Assembly: GCA_004552965.1 (NCBI GenBank)
Contig: SFMU01000023.1
Span: 1-29,402 of the forward strand
Length of the DNA stretch: 29,402 bases
Source: Bacteroidales bacterium
Lineage (GTDB): Bacteria > Bacteroidota > Bacteroidia > Bacteroidales > UBA932
Reading direction: 5' to 3'
Both the position numbers and the translations under genes were made by a program. Position 1 is the stretch's first letter; each line of letters opens with the position of its first letter. This document shows positions 23,137-29,402 of this stretch, in pieces. The notes beneath the pieces are model-generated. The model had not been told where the DNA came from and did no database searches. It saw only the letters and a list, made by a program, of their open reading frames with translations.

Positions 23137-25058
23137 TGATATCCATTAATGGGCTTACAGTAGCATATGGAAGTTTCACCCTTCTGGACAATCTGAACTT
23201 CCACATCAGCGAACGTGACAAGATAGGTCTTGTCGGGAAGAACGGCTCGGGCAAAACCACGATAATGAAGCTGATAAACGGGCTCCAGAGTCCCACATCC
23301 GGCTCCGTGGACAAGCCTGCCGACCTTCGCATAGGATATCTTCCCCAGATAATGGAACACCATCATGGCCGTACGGTGATGGAAGAGACATTGACGGCCT
23401 TTGACAGTCTTGCTCAGATCGAGAAGGAACTGAATTCTGTCAATGAGCAGTTGGCCGAACGGACTGATTATGAATCAGAGGAATATCTGTCTCTCATAAC
23501 CCGTCTGAACGATCTGACCGATGTGATGACCGTCAGCCAGAGCGAACCTGCCGAGGTGCTTGCCCAGAAGACCCTCCTCGGCCTGGGATTCAGGGATGAG
23601 GATTTCGACAGACTTACCGACACCTTCAGCCAGGGCTGGAACATGAGGATCGAGCTTGCGAAGATTCTGCTGTCCGAGCCAGATCTCCTGATGTTGGATG
23701 AGCCTACCAATCATCTGGACATAGAGTCTATCGAGTGGCTTGAGGATTATCTCAGGAACAGGAAGGGATCTCTCCTGCTGGTTTCGCACGACAGGAAATT
23801 CCTGGACAATGTGACGAACCGCACTGTCGAGATCATGCTCGGGCATATTCATGATTACAGGGTGCCATATAGCAAGTACCTGCAGCTGAGGGCGGAACGT
23901 CTTGCGCAGCAGCAGGCCGCCTATGAGAACCAGCACAAGATGATTGAGAAGACAGAAGACTTCATCAATCGCTTCAGGTATAAGCCGACGAAATCCAATC
24001 AGGTTCAGTCCCGCATCAAACAGTTGGAGAAACTTGAGAGAATTGAGATCGACGAAACTGACAATGTGACACTTACTGTGAAGTTCCCGCCGGCGCCAAG
24101 AGCGGGGGACATAATCTTCAAGGCTTCGGACCTGACAGTCGGTTATCCGGGCAAGGTGGTCTTCAGCGATGCTCAGGTCGAGATCAGAAGGGGAGAGAAG
24201 GTCGCCTTTATCGGCCGTAACGGAGAGGGCAAGACCACCCTGATGAGGGTGATCAACGGGGAACTTGAGCCGATCAGTGGCGAAGCGAAGGTAGGATACA
24301 ATGTTTCCATCGGTTATTATGCTCAGAATCAGGAAGATGTGCTGGACAGGAATTTGACTGTATGGGAAACCTTGGACAATATTGCTGTCGGAGACATCAG
24401 GGGAAAGCTTCGGGATATTCTTGCCCAGTTCCTTTTCAGAGGCGAAGACATCGACAAGAAGGTCAGCGTCCTCAGCGGAGGCGAGAGGGCAAGGCTCGGA
24501 ATGGCGAAATTCATGTTGCAGCCTTACAATGTTCTGGCGCTGGATGAGCCGACGAACCACATGGACATAAAGTCCAAGGATATTCTCAAGCAAGCTCTCA
24601 AGGCGTACGATGGCACACTCATTGTGGTGTCTCACGATCGTGATTTCCTGGAAGGACTTGTAGACAAGATGTATGAGTTCCGTGATGGGAGGGTCAAGGA
24701 ATATCTCGGTAGCGTAAGCGATTTCCTCGAGAAAAGGAAGCTTGATTCACTTCAGGAACTTGAAAGGCGTTTCGGAAGCTCGAAAGGTACTGACAATCAG
24801 GAGAAAAAGGTTGCTGCTCAGCAAAGTTTCGAGCAAAAGAAGAGTGTTTCGAAGGAAGAGAGGAGAGTGCGTCATCGGATTGATTTCCTCGAGAAAGAGA
24901 TTGCGGGAATCGAAGAGAAGATGGCTGCCATCGAGGCTGTCCTTTCGAATCCTTCCGAGAAGGACGATGTGCTTGAACTGACCCGTTCCTACCTGGAGCT
25001 TAAGAGGGAGTGCGAAGGCAAGACGGAGGAGTGGGCGTCCCTGATGGAGAGCCTATAG
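23136..25058 (+). CDS. ABC-F family ATPase
   Basis: 640 aa with two ABC domains and no membrane segment, as in ABC-F proteins that act on the ribosome (EttA/Uup type). Domain 1: Walker A GKNGSGKT (34-41), Walker B LLMLDEPTNHLD (Asp188-Glu189). The inter-domain linker (about 250-310) is helical and basic. Domain 2: Walker A GRNGEGKT (360-367), signature LSGGE (446-450), then LALDEPTNHMD. The last 100 residues form a charged coiled coil. The signature of domain 1 reads FSQGW (164-168), not LSGG. Antibiotic resistance cannot be inferred. Confidence 0.93.
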   Translation: MISINGLTVAYGSFTLLDNLNFHISERDKIGLVGKNGSGKTTIMKLINGLQSPTSGSVDKPADLRIGYLPQIMEHHHGRTVMEETLTAFDSLAQIEKELNSVNEQLAERTDYESEEYLSLITRLNDLTDVMTVSQSEPAEVLAQKTLLGLGFRDEDFDRLTDTFSQGWNMRIELAKILLSEPDLLMLDEPTNHLDIESIEWLEDYLRNRKGSLLLVSHDRKFLDNVTNRTVEIMLGHIHDYRVPYSKYLQLRAERLAQQQAAYENQHKMIEKTEDFINRFRYKPTKSNQVQSRIKQLEKLERIEIDETDNVTLTVKFPPAPRAGDIIFKASDLTVGYPGKVVFSDAQVEIRRGEKVAFIGRNGEGKTTLMRVINGELEPISGEAKVGYNVSIGYYAQNQEDVLDRNLTVWETLDNIAVGDIRGKLRDILAQFLFRGEDIDKKVSVLSGGERARLGMAKFMLQPYNVLALDEPTNHMDIKSKDILKQALKAYDGTLIVVSHDRDFLEGLVDKMYEFRDGRVKEYLGSVSDFLEKRKLDSLQELERRFGSSKGTDNQEKKVAAQQSFEQKKSVSKEERRVRHRIDFLEKEIAGIEEKMAAIEAVLSNPSEKDDVLELTRSYLELKRECEGKTEEWASLMESL

Positions 25059-25090
25059 TTTATTTGATAATTTGTTTAAATTCTAGTGTT

Positions 25091-25993
25091 ATGTGTAAAA
25101 GGGTTTTATGTGTGGTCATCTTGACTATCGCTTCAATTGCATCTGCTTTTTCTCAGACTAGAACTCTCGAGCATGAATATGGTGAATTCGAGAAACTTGA
25201 TGTCTCGGGAGGATTTCATGTGAATCTTGTGCAGGACCGTTCATATTCGACACGCCTCGTTGTCGATGACATCCTTGAACCTTATGTCGAGTGCTATGTG
25301 AAGTCCAAGACTCTGTACATCACTCTTGATGAAAAGGCAATTCCAAAGGACATCAAAAAGTCTTATAAAGGAAAGAATTCAGCAGACCCAGTACTTAAAG
25401 TAACAGTTTATGTCCCTGGTCTTAACTCAATCAAATTGAGCTCTAATTCTACTCTGGCATCCGAGTTTGCAATGGAATCTGACTCATTTGAACTGACAAT
25501 GGGGGACAACAGTGTCCTGAACAATCTGGAAGTCCAGGCAAAGGGAACTGTCAAAATCGAGTCGGCAAAGAAGGCAAATATCGGTTCAGTGACCGTCAAG
25601 GCGAAAAAGTTTGAGATCGTTGCATCCGGCAACAGTGTTGTGACCGGTCAGATTGATGTCGACAGACTGTCTCTCTCAAGTTCCGGTTCTGCCGAGGTTT
25701 CCCTGACCGGCAAGGTAAAGGAAGCTGAGATTGAATCTTCGAACAGTTCGAAGACCCTTCTTACCGGCAGCGGCTCAGTTTTGAATATCTCCGGAAAAGG
25801 CTCTTCCGCTGAAGTCGACGCTTCCGGTTTCGCAGTCGAGTCTTCGGCAATCGATGTTGCAGGGGTCACTGCAAAAGTAGCAGCTTCCGGCAATCTCGAA
25901 CTGAATCTTGATAAGAATTCCGAGGTGACATATTCAGGTAATCCTAAGATCGGAATCGTCAAGATCCTGAATTCATCTGTCCTCAGGAAGTAG
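25091..25993 (+). CDS. GIN-domain (DUF2807) secreted protein
   Basis: 300 aa from the ATG at 25091; the frame extends to 25010 inside the ABC-F gene. The signal MCKRVLCVVILTIASIASAFSQ has a likely cleavage site after ASA. The mature part matches the GIN/DUF2807 domain, a right-handed beta-helix-like fold: FEKLDVSGGFHVNLVQ, then repeated short strands rich in Ser and Gly such as LSLSSSGSAEVSLTGK. These are annotated as putative adhesin heads, but evidence for adhesion is thin. It lies 32 nt after the ABC-F gene and faces cinA across a strong inverted repeat. Confidence 0.9.
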   Translation: MCKRVLCVVILTIASIASAFSQTRTLEHEYGEFEKLDVSGGFHVNLVQDRSYSTRLVVDDILEPYVECYVKSKTLYITLDEKAIPKDIKKSYKGKNSADPVLKVTVYVPGLNSIKLSSNSTLASEFAMESDSFELTMGDNSVLNNLEVQAKGTVKIESAKKANIGSVTVKAKKFEIVASGNSVVTGQIDVDRLSLSSSGSAEVSLTGKVKEAEIESSNSSKTLLTGSGSVLNISGKGSSAEVDASGFAVESSAIDVAGVTAKVAASGNLELNLDKNSEVTYSGNPKIGIVKILNSSVLRK

Positions 25994-26060
25994 TTTCATG
26001 AGGCAGTGACATTCGTTTTTTGACCGGCATCTGCCAGTCCGAATCCGCTGCTGTGACTGA

Positions 26061-26082
26061 AATATTCAACTAGCTGAATATT
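26061..26082. terminator. Minor inverted repeat between convergent genes
   Basis: AATATTCA (26061-26068) and TGAATATT (26075-26082) form an 8-bp stem around a 6-nt loop, upstream of the larger stem. It is AT-rich and could be a protein site or part of a terminator. Confidence 0.4.
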
Positions 26083-26097
26083 AGCTGGATAGATAAT

Positions 26098-26138
26098 ATG
26101 AAACAAACTTGTTATCATAATTAACAAGTTTGTTTCAT
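26098..26138. terminator. Bidirectional terminator of GIN gene and cinA
   Basis: A perfect 17-bp inverted repeat: left arm 26098-26114 starting ATGAAACAAA, right arm 26122-26138 ending TTTGTTTCAT, with a 7-nt loop. It sits between the convergent GIN-domain and cinA genes, with T-rich sequence on the right for the rightward transcript and AT-rich sequence on the left. This is the best terminator candidate in the window. Confidence 0.75.
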
Positions 26139-26148
26139 TTATTTAATA

Positions 26149-27420
26149 TTACGACTTTAGGTCATTTATGACGTATTTTCGCAAAGTATCGAGAGCAGTG
26201 GCAGTAAACCGCTCGATATTTCGTTTTCTGTCATTGGAATAACGCACTTTCAAGGCTGTGCATCCCTTAGGTCCCGCCACTCCGATGCAGACTGTTCCCA
26301 CAGGATTGCGGTCATCGCCACCAGGTCCTGCAAGTCCTGTTGTCGCAACTGAATATGTGCTCCCGGTCAGTTCTCTCACGCCTTTTGCCATCGCCATTGC
26401 TACCTCTTCGGAGACGACTCCATGTTCACTGATCACTTCAGGCGGGACTCCGAGGACTTTTTCCTTTACGGCAATCGCATACGAGGTGACGGAGCCGAGA
26501 TAATATTCAGACGCACCCGGAACGGAGGTAATGAGAGATGAGATCTTGCCACCTGTGCACGATTCCGCAGCGCTCAGCGTCATTCCGGTACCTCTGAATA
26601 GGGCGCCGATGGCGTTTTCGAGAGTGTCGTCTGCAAATGAATATACCATATCGCCCAGATACGGAAGGAGCTTACTGAACTGCCGGTCGATCCTTTCTTC
26701 TTCCTCCTGCTTCACCCCTCCATAGATGGAAAGGCGTAATCTTATGCCGGTCAATGGGTTAGGAAGGTATGCCAGATGCATGTCTTCCGGAAGGGCATCC
26801 TCCCAGGGCTCAATCAGCTTCGACAGGGCGGATTCTGCAAGTCCATAGACCATCAGGCATTTATGGAATATGTCGGAGGTGCTGTTGTGTTTCCTTATGT
26901 CCAGGATGACGTCAGGAAGGGCTCCCATGGTCTCAAAAGGTACTCCGGGCATGGAGTAGAGTGTCGCTTTGTGCCCGAATCTCTCTTCAGGGAAGCGGAA
27001 AACCATTATCGGCGCTGTGCCGAGGTTGTTGACGATGACTTCGCAGGTGTCCGGAACCGAGGCCTGGGCCTTGTTGATGTCCAGCATCTCCAATCCTCTC
27101 GAACTCAGGATCCTGTTTATCACCTTGAGCTGGCGTTCGTCTTCGTAGTACTCCTTGCTGCCGCTCAACTTTGCGAGAGCCGCCTTAGTGATGTCATCCT
27201 TTGTTGGTCCGAGACCTCCTGTCGCAATCACTATGTCGTTGTGGGACAATTCCTCAGACAGGACACTGATGATCTCTTCAGTGTTGTCTCCCAGGGATAC
27301 CATTCTTGAGACACGGACTCCGGAGTCCTCCAGGGATCGGGCAATGCCCGATGAATTGGTGTCAACTATCTGACCGATGAGAATCTCATCACCGATCGTG
27401 CATATCGAAGCTGTTGTCAT
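26149..27420 (-). CDS. cinA: CinA family protein (nicotinamide-nucleotide amidase)
   Basis: 423 aa. The N-terminal domain is MoaB/MogA-like (CTIGDEILIGQIVDTNS at 7-23; TGGLGPTKDD at 67-76) and is linked to ADP-ribose or NMN-type pyrophosphatase activity. The C-terminal CinA domain, with AESCTGG at 285-291 and VATTGLAGPGG, deamidates nicotinamide mononucleotide to recycle NAD. Full-length and intact. It starts one base after the PyrD-like gene and is the last of that run. A role in competence is not implied. Confidence 0.94.
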   Translation of the reverse strand: MTTASICTIGDEILIGQIVDTNSSGIARSLEDSGVRVSRMVSLGDNTEEIISVLSEELSHNDIVIATGGLGPTKDDITKAALAKLSGSKEYYEDERQLKVINRILSSRGLEMLDINKAQASVPDTCEVIVNNLGTAPIMVFRFPEERFGHKATLYSMPGVPFETMGALPDVILDIRKHNSTSDIFHKCLMVYGLAESALSKLIEPWEDALPEDMHLAYLPNPLTGIRLRLSIYGGVKQEEEERIDRQFSKLLPYLGDMVYSFADDTLENAIGALFRGTGMTLSAAESCTGGKISSLITSVPGASEYYLGSVTSYAIAVKEKVLGVPPEVISEHGVVSEEVAMAMAKGVRELTGSTYSVATTGLAGPGGDDRNPVGTVCIGVAGPKGCTALKVRYSNDRKRNIERFTATALDTLRKYVINDLKS

Positions 27421-27421
27421 A

Positions 27422-28471
27422 TCATGAGTTTTGATTATCCATCGAAGGCTTTACCTTCTCCAGATGTTTAAGAGTCTTTTTAACCAGTCCCGGGCCTTCA
27501 TAGATGATTCCAGTCAGCATTTCCACCAGAGCAGCCCCGGCATCCAGCATCTCCTGGGCCTGTTCAGGGGACATTATGCCACCGCAGGCAATGACGGGAA
27601 GGCGGTCCCTGGTATATTCAACGATGTGCCTGACAAGGGCAAGATTCTTCCGGAAGAGCGGCGCTCCGGAGAGGAAACCCTTTCCGATCTTGTTGATCCT
27701 CTCCCTGCTTGTCTGCAGGGAATCCCTTGACTGTGTGGCGTTTCCGGCGACAACACCGTCAACTCCAGAAAGCATGCAGTACTTGAGCAGTTTGTCAAGG
27801 TCTTCCTGTGGCATGTCAGGGGAGACCTTGATCAGGATCGGCTTGTAGGTGTCATAGCAGATCCGCAAGTCAAGAAGCATGTCAAGGATGCTTTCGGCAA
27901 GTTCCGAGGTCTTCTGTACGTCAGAATCGAAAGATATGTTGACAGTCAGGATGTCTACGAAATCGTAAAGCATCGAGAAGGTCCTGTAATAGTCTTCCTT
28001 GATGGCTTCGAGAGTCTTGCTTTTCAGGTTGTGGGCTATGTTGGCCGAGATTATGGCCTTTCCTCTGCTCTTCTTCAGGTTTTCTATGGCTGCGCTGACT
28101 CCTTTGTTGCGCAGCCCTATCCTGTTGACAAGGGCCTTGTCCTGAATGAGAGGGAAGATTCTTGGTTTTGGATTCCCTTCTTCGGGCAGAGGCGTGATGG
28201 CGCCGACGTCAAGGAAGGAAAAACCGAACCAGGAGAGTTCGTCGCAGAGTTCCGCATTCGGGTCAAGACCGGCAGCCAGTCCTACCGGGTTGTCGAACTC
28301 GAGTCCGAAGACAGTCGTCTTCAGAGTCTTGGACTTGTAGCCGAATATGAGCTTGACCAGTTTTCCCGCAAAGGGGAGACCACGGATAGCCTTCAGTACC
28401 AGAAGTGTCTGTCTGTGGGCGACTTCCGGTGAAAGCTTCATGAATATGTATCTTACCAGTCTGAAAATCAT
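27422..28471 (-). CDS. PyrD-like (class 2 dihydroorotate dehydrogenase family) protein
   Basis: 349 aa from the ATG at 28471 (MIFRLVRYIFMKLSPEVAH is the usual class 2 N-terminus; the frame opens at 28513). The TIM barrel follows class 2 PyrD closely: GLAAGLD, VGAITPLPEEGNPKPR, NRIGL, LIKVSPD, FLSGAPL, CGGI. Key positions differ, however: the FMN-contact lysine of LDK is Pro71, and the substrate loop NISSPNT reads NISFDSD, so the catalytic serine is Phe181. It may be inactive as a dihydroorotate dehydrogenase or act on another substrate. It precedes cinA by one base. I withhold the pyrD symbol for this reason. Confidence 0.8.
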   Translation of the reverse strand: MIFRLVRYIFMKLSPEVAHRQTLLVLKAIRGLPFAGKLVKLIFGYKSKTLKTTVFGLEFDNPVGLAAGLDPNAELCDELSWFGFSFLDVGAITPLPEEGNPKPRIFPLIQDKALVNRIGLRNKGVSAAIENLKKSRGKAIISANIAHNLKSKTLEAIKEDYYRTFSMLYDFVDILTVNISFDSDVQKTSELAESILDMLLDLRICYDTYKPILIKVSPDMPQEDLDKLLKYCMLSGVDGVVAGNATQSRDSLQTSRERINKIGKGFLSGAPLFRKNLALVRHIVEYTRDRLPVIACGGIMSPEQAQEMLDAGAALVEMLTGIIYEGPGLVKKTLKHLEKVKPSMDNQNS

Positions 28472-28588
28472 GTTCCGGCAGATGAATCGTACATAAACTT
28501 CTGCCGGATCCATGCGGATGCGGGTCCGCTCTGTCCGGCTGAATACGTAAAGTTAGCAATTTTCTGAGGAATACTCAGTCTTTTAAGA

Positions 28589-29005
28589 TTACTTTATCTC
28601 CTTATAGGTCCCGTTGTCATAGAAGACGAGAATCTTGGATATGCGCGGCTCTCCATCCGTGTCAGGAAATACGCGATTCTCAGAGGCCGGGACAGTAGTC
28701 GACGGTGCCGGTGATGGCTCCTGCTTTTCTGCAGCAGTCTCTTCCGGAAACAGACCGTTTTCCTCTGGCTGAGGGAAAAGAGTCCGGTCGCTCTGGTTCT
28801 TGTACATCTTTCCCTTGCCGCTGATGAACCATTCGATGTTCAGGTTAGGGTAGCGCCTGGCCATGTTCTCGATGAATTCGCAGCCAGGTTTGTTCCTGCC
28901 TCCAAGGATATGGGAGACGCTGGCCTTGGTCACACCGATAGATTCCGCGAAGACGGATTGGGAAATATTCTCGGCTGCAAGAAACTGTTGGAGGCGATTG
29001 TTCAT
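28589..29005 (-). CDS. XRE-type helix-turn-helix regulator
   Basis: 138 aa. The N-terminal HTH (about 15-39, SQSVFAESIGVTKASVSHILGG in part) and NIEWFISGKGKMY are typical of Bacteroidota XRE regulators. The middle is low-complexity, rich in Glu, Pro and Ala, and a short conserved end (ISKILVFYDNGTYKEI) closes the protein. It has a good promoter at 29027-29058 that overlaps an inverted repeat, suggesting autoregulation. The PyrD-like gene follows after 117 nt. Target genes are unknown. Confidence 0.88.
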   Translation of the reverse strand: MNNRLQQFLAAENISQSVFAESIGVTKASVSHILGGRNKPGCEFIENMARRYPNLNIEWFISGKGKMYKNQSDRTLFPQPEENGLFPEETAAEKQEPSPAPSTTVPASENRVFPDTDGEPRISKILVFYDNGTYKEIK

Positions 29006-29022
29006 GGTGGCTTGTCAATATG

Positions 29023-29051
29023 TTTACAAAAATAATCATAAGTTTTGTAAA
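29023..29051. promoter_or_regulatory. Candidate operator of the XRE regulator
   Basis: TTTACAAAA (29023-29031) and TTTTGTAAA (29043-29051) form a perfect 9-bp inverted repeat with an 11-bp spacer, so the half-site centres are 20 bp (two helical turns) apart. It covers the -7 box and part of the promoter spacer, where a bound dimer would block transcription. Confidence 0.5.
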
Positions 29052-29058
29052 AATCAAC
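29027..29058 (-). promoter_or_regulatory. Promoter of the XRE regulator
   Basis: On the minus strand GTTG (29055-29058), 20 bp, and TATTTTTG (29027-29034) match the Bacteroidota promoter with one mismatch in the -33 box. The start would be near 29020, about 15 nt before the ATG. Confidence 0.65.
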
Positions 29059-29402
29059 GACTATTGCGTTGTTACAGATGTTAATCAGTTGACATAAATA
29101 GCCTAACTTGCATAAAATTAAATTTAGATAATATCATATAAAACACTGAATATGACCATATTAATTCAAATGAAACCATTGTAATAAAGCCGATTTCGGC
29201 CACAGTAAGGGCCACTTTACCTCGCAGACATATATAATTACTTTCAAAGATTAAATATAAATACTTGATATACAGTATAATAAATTCAAATTAGAGAATG
29301 AATTATTTTTACTTATTTAACAAATTTTAACAGACCCGAAGCGGGTGCCATAATTTACATAAGTTACCAATTGGTTTAAATAAGTTAACAAAAATTGAGC
29401 AT
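29059..29402. other. AT-rich gene-free end of the window
   Basis: No open frame looks like a gene. The region is far richer in A and T than the rest, with a GC-rich islet near 29189-29230. Short structures are: GCCGA-TT-TCGGC at 29189-29200, followed on the minus strand by TTTATT; ACCCG-AAG-CGGGT near 29333-29346; and the palindrome ACCAATTGGT at 29366-29375 flanked by ATAAGTTA at 29359-29366 and 29380-29387, 21 bp apart. It may contain control sites or the 3' end of a gene beyond the window. Confidence 0.6.

Noticed and set aside
23475..24635. 386-aa open frame antisense to the ABC-F gene
   Set aside because: Shadow frame opposite a complete ABC-F gene; no start context or motif supports it.
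28562..28576. CTGAG-GAATA-CTCAG hairpin after the XRE gene
   Set aside because: On the minus strand, where it would need to act, an A run follows it instead of T; the stem is only 5 bp.

Overview
The window reads as chromosomal DNA of an anaerobic member of the Bacteroidota, most likely order Bacteroidales. The evidence is: lipobox lipoproteins with S-C cleavage sites; -7 boxes of the TAnnTTTG type in place of sigma-70 -10 boxes; almost no Shine-Dalgarno sequences; a two-component TatA/TatC system without TatB; and Bacteroidota-typical families (DUF3276/PUR, the long form of NusB, YbbR-like, DUF5606, DUF3467, GIN/DUF2807). The genus cannot be read from the sequence. No mobile element, CRISPR array, tRNA or rRNA gene was seen.

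Layout. 1-572: non-coding stretch with a 72-bp minisatellite of four copies plus a partial one. 573-4331 (minus): a PUR-type nucleic-acid-binding protein followed by three exported enzymes, a Tat-exported Gfo/Idh/MocA oxidoreductase, a DUF1080 lipoprotein and a sugar isomerase/epimerase-like lipoprotein; together they resemble a 3-keto-glycoside pathway acting outside the cytoplasm. 4431-7422 (plus): nusB, yajC, a YbbR-like gene and coaE. 7530-14364 (plus): DUF5606, rimO, an unassigned lipoprotein and glpABC (anaerobic glycerol-3-phosphate dehydrogenase), closely packed. 14369-14690 (minus): RNase P RNA, tail to tail with glpC. 14770-17215 (plus): a glutamine cyclotransferase-like lipoprotein, a CNNM/CorC-type membrane protein and dtd. 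17340-18810 (minus): DUF3467, kdsC and maf, read from a leader with a clear potential fold. 18978-25993 (plus): valS, a YbgC-like thioesterase, tatA, tatC, an ABC-F ATPase and a GIN-domain protein. 26149-29005 (minus): an XRE-type regulator, a PyrD-like protein and cinA. The last 400 bases are AT-rich and hold no gene.

How the parts fit. Most genes are housekeeping: translation and its quality control (valS, dtd, rimO, ABC-F, rnpB, nusB), cell envelope and export (kdsC, yajC, tatAC), and cofactors (coaE, cinA). The Tat translocase at 22121-23136 would export the twin-arginine oxidoreductase encoded at 2433-3929. GlpABC would pass electrons from glycerol-3-phosphate to the membrane quinone pool.

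The most unusual points are: (1) a PyrD-like protein in which the catalytic serine loop and an FMN-contact lysine are replaced; (2) a folded leader candidate in front of DUF3467-kdsC-maf; (3) three tiny upstream ORFs joined by ATGA overlaps before the CNNM/CorC gene; (4) an inverted repeat over the promoter of the XRE regulator; (5) a three-enzyme sugar pathway that appears to be wholly extracytoplasmic; (6) the 72-bp minisatellite. None is proven to be a new system; the leader and the PyrD-like protein are the best leads.
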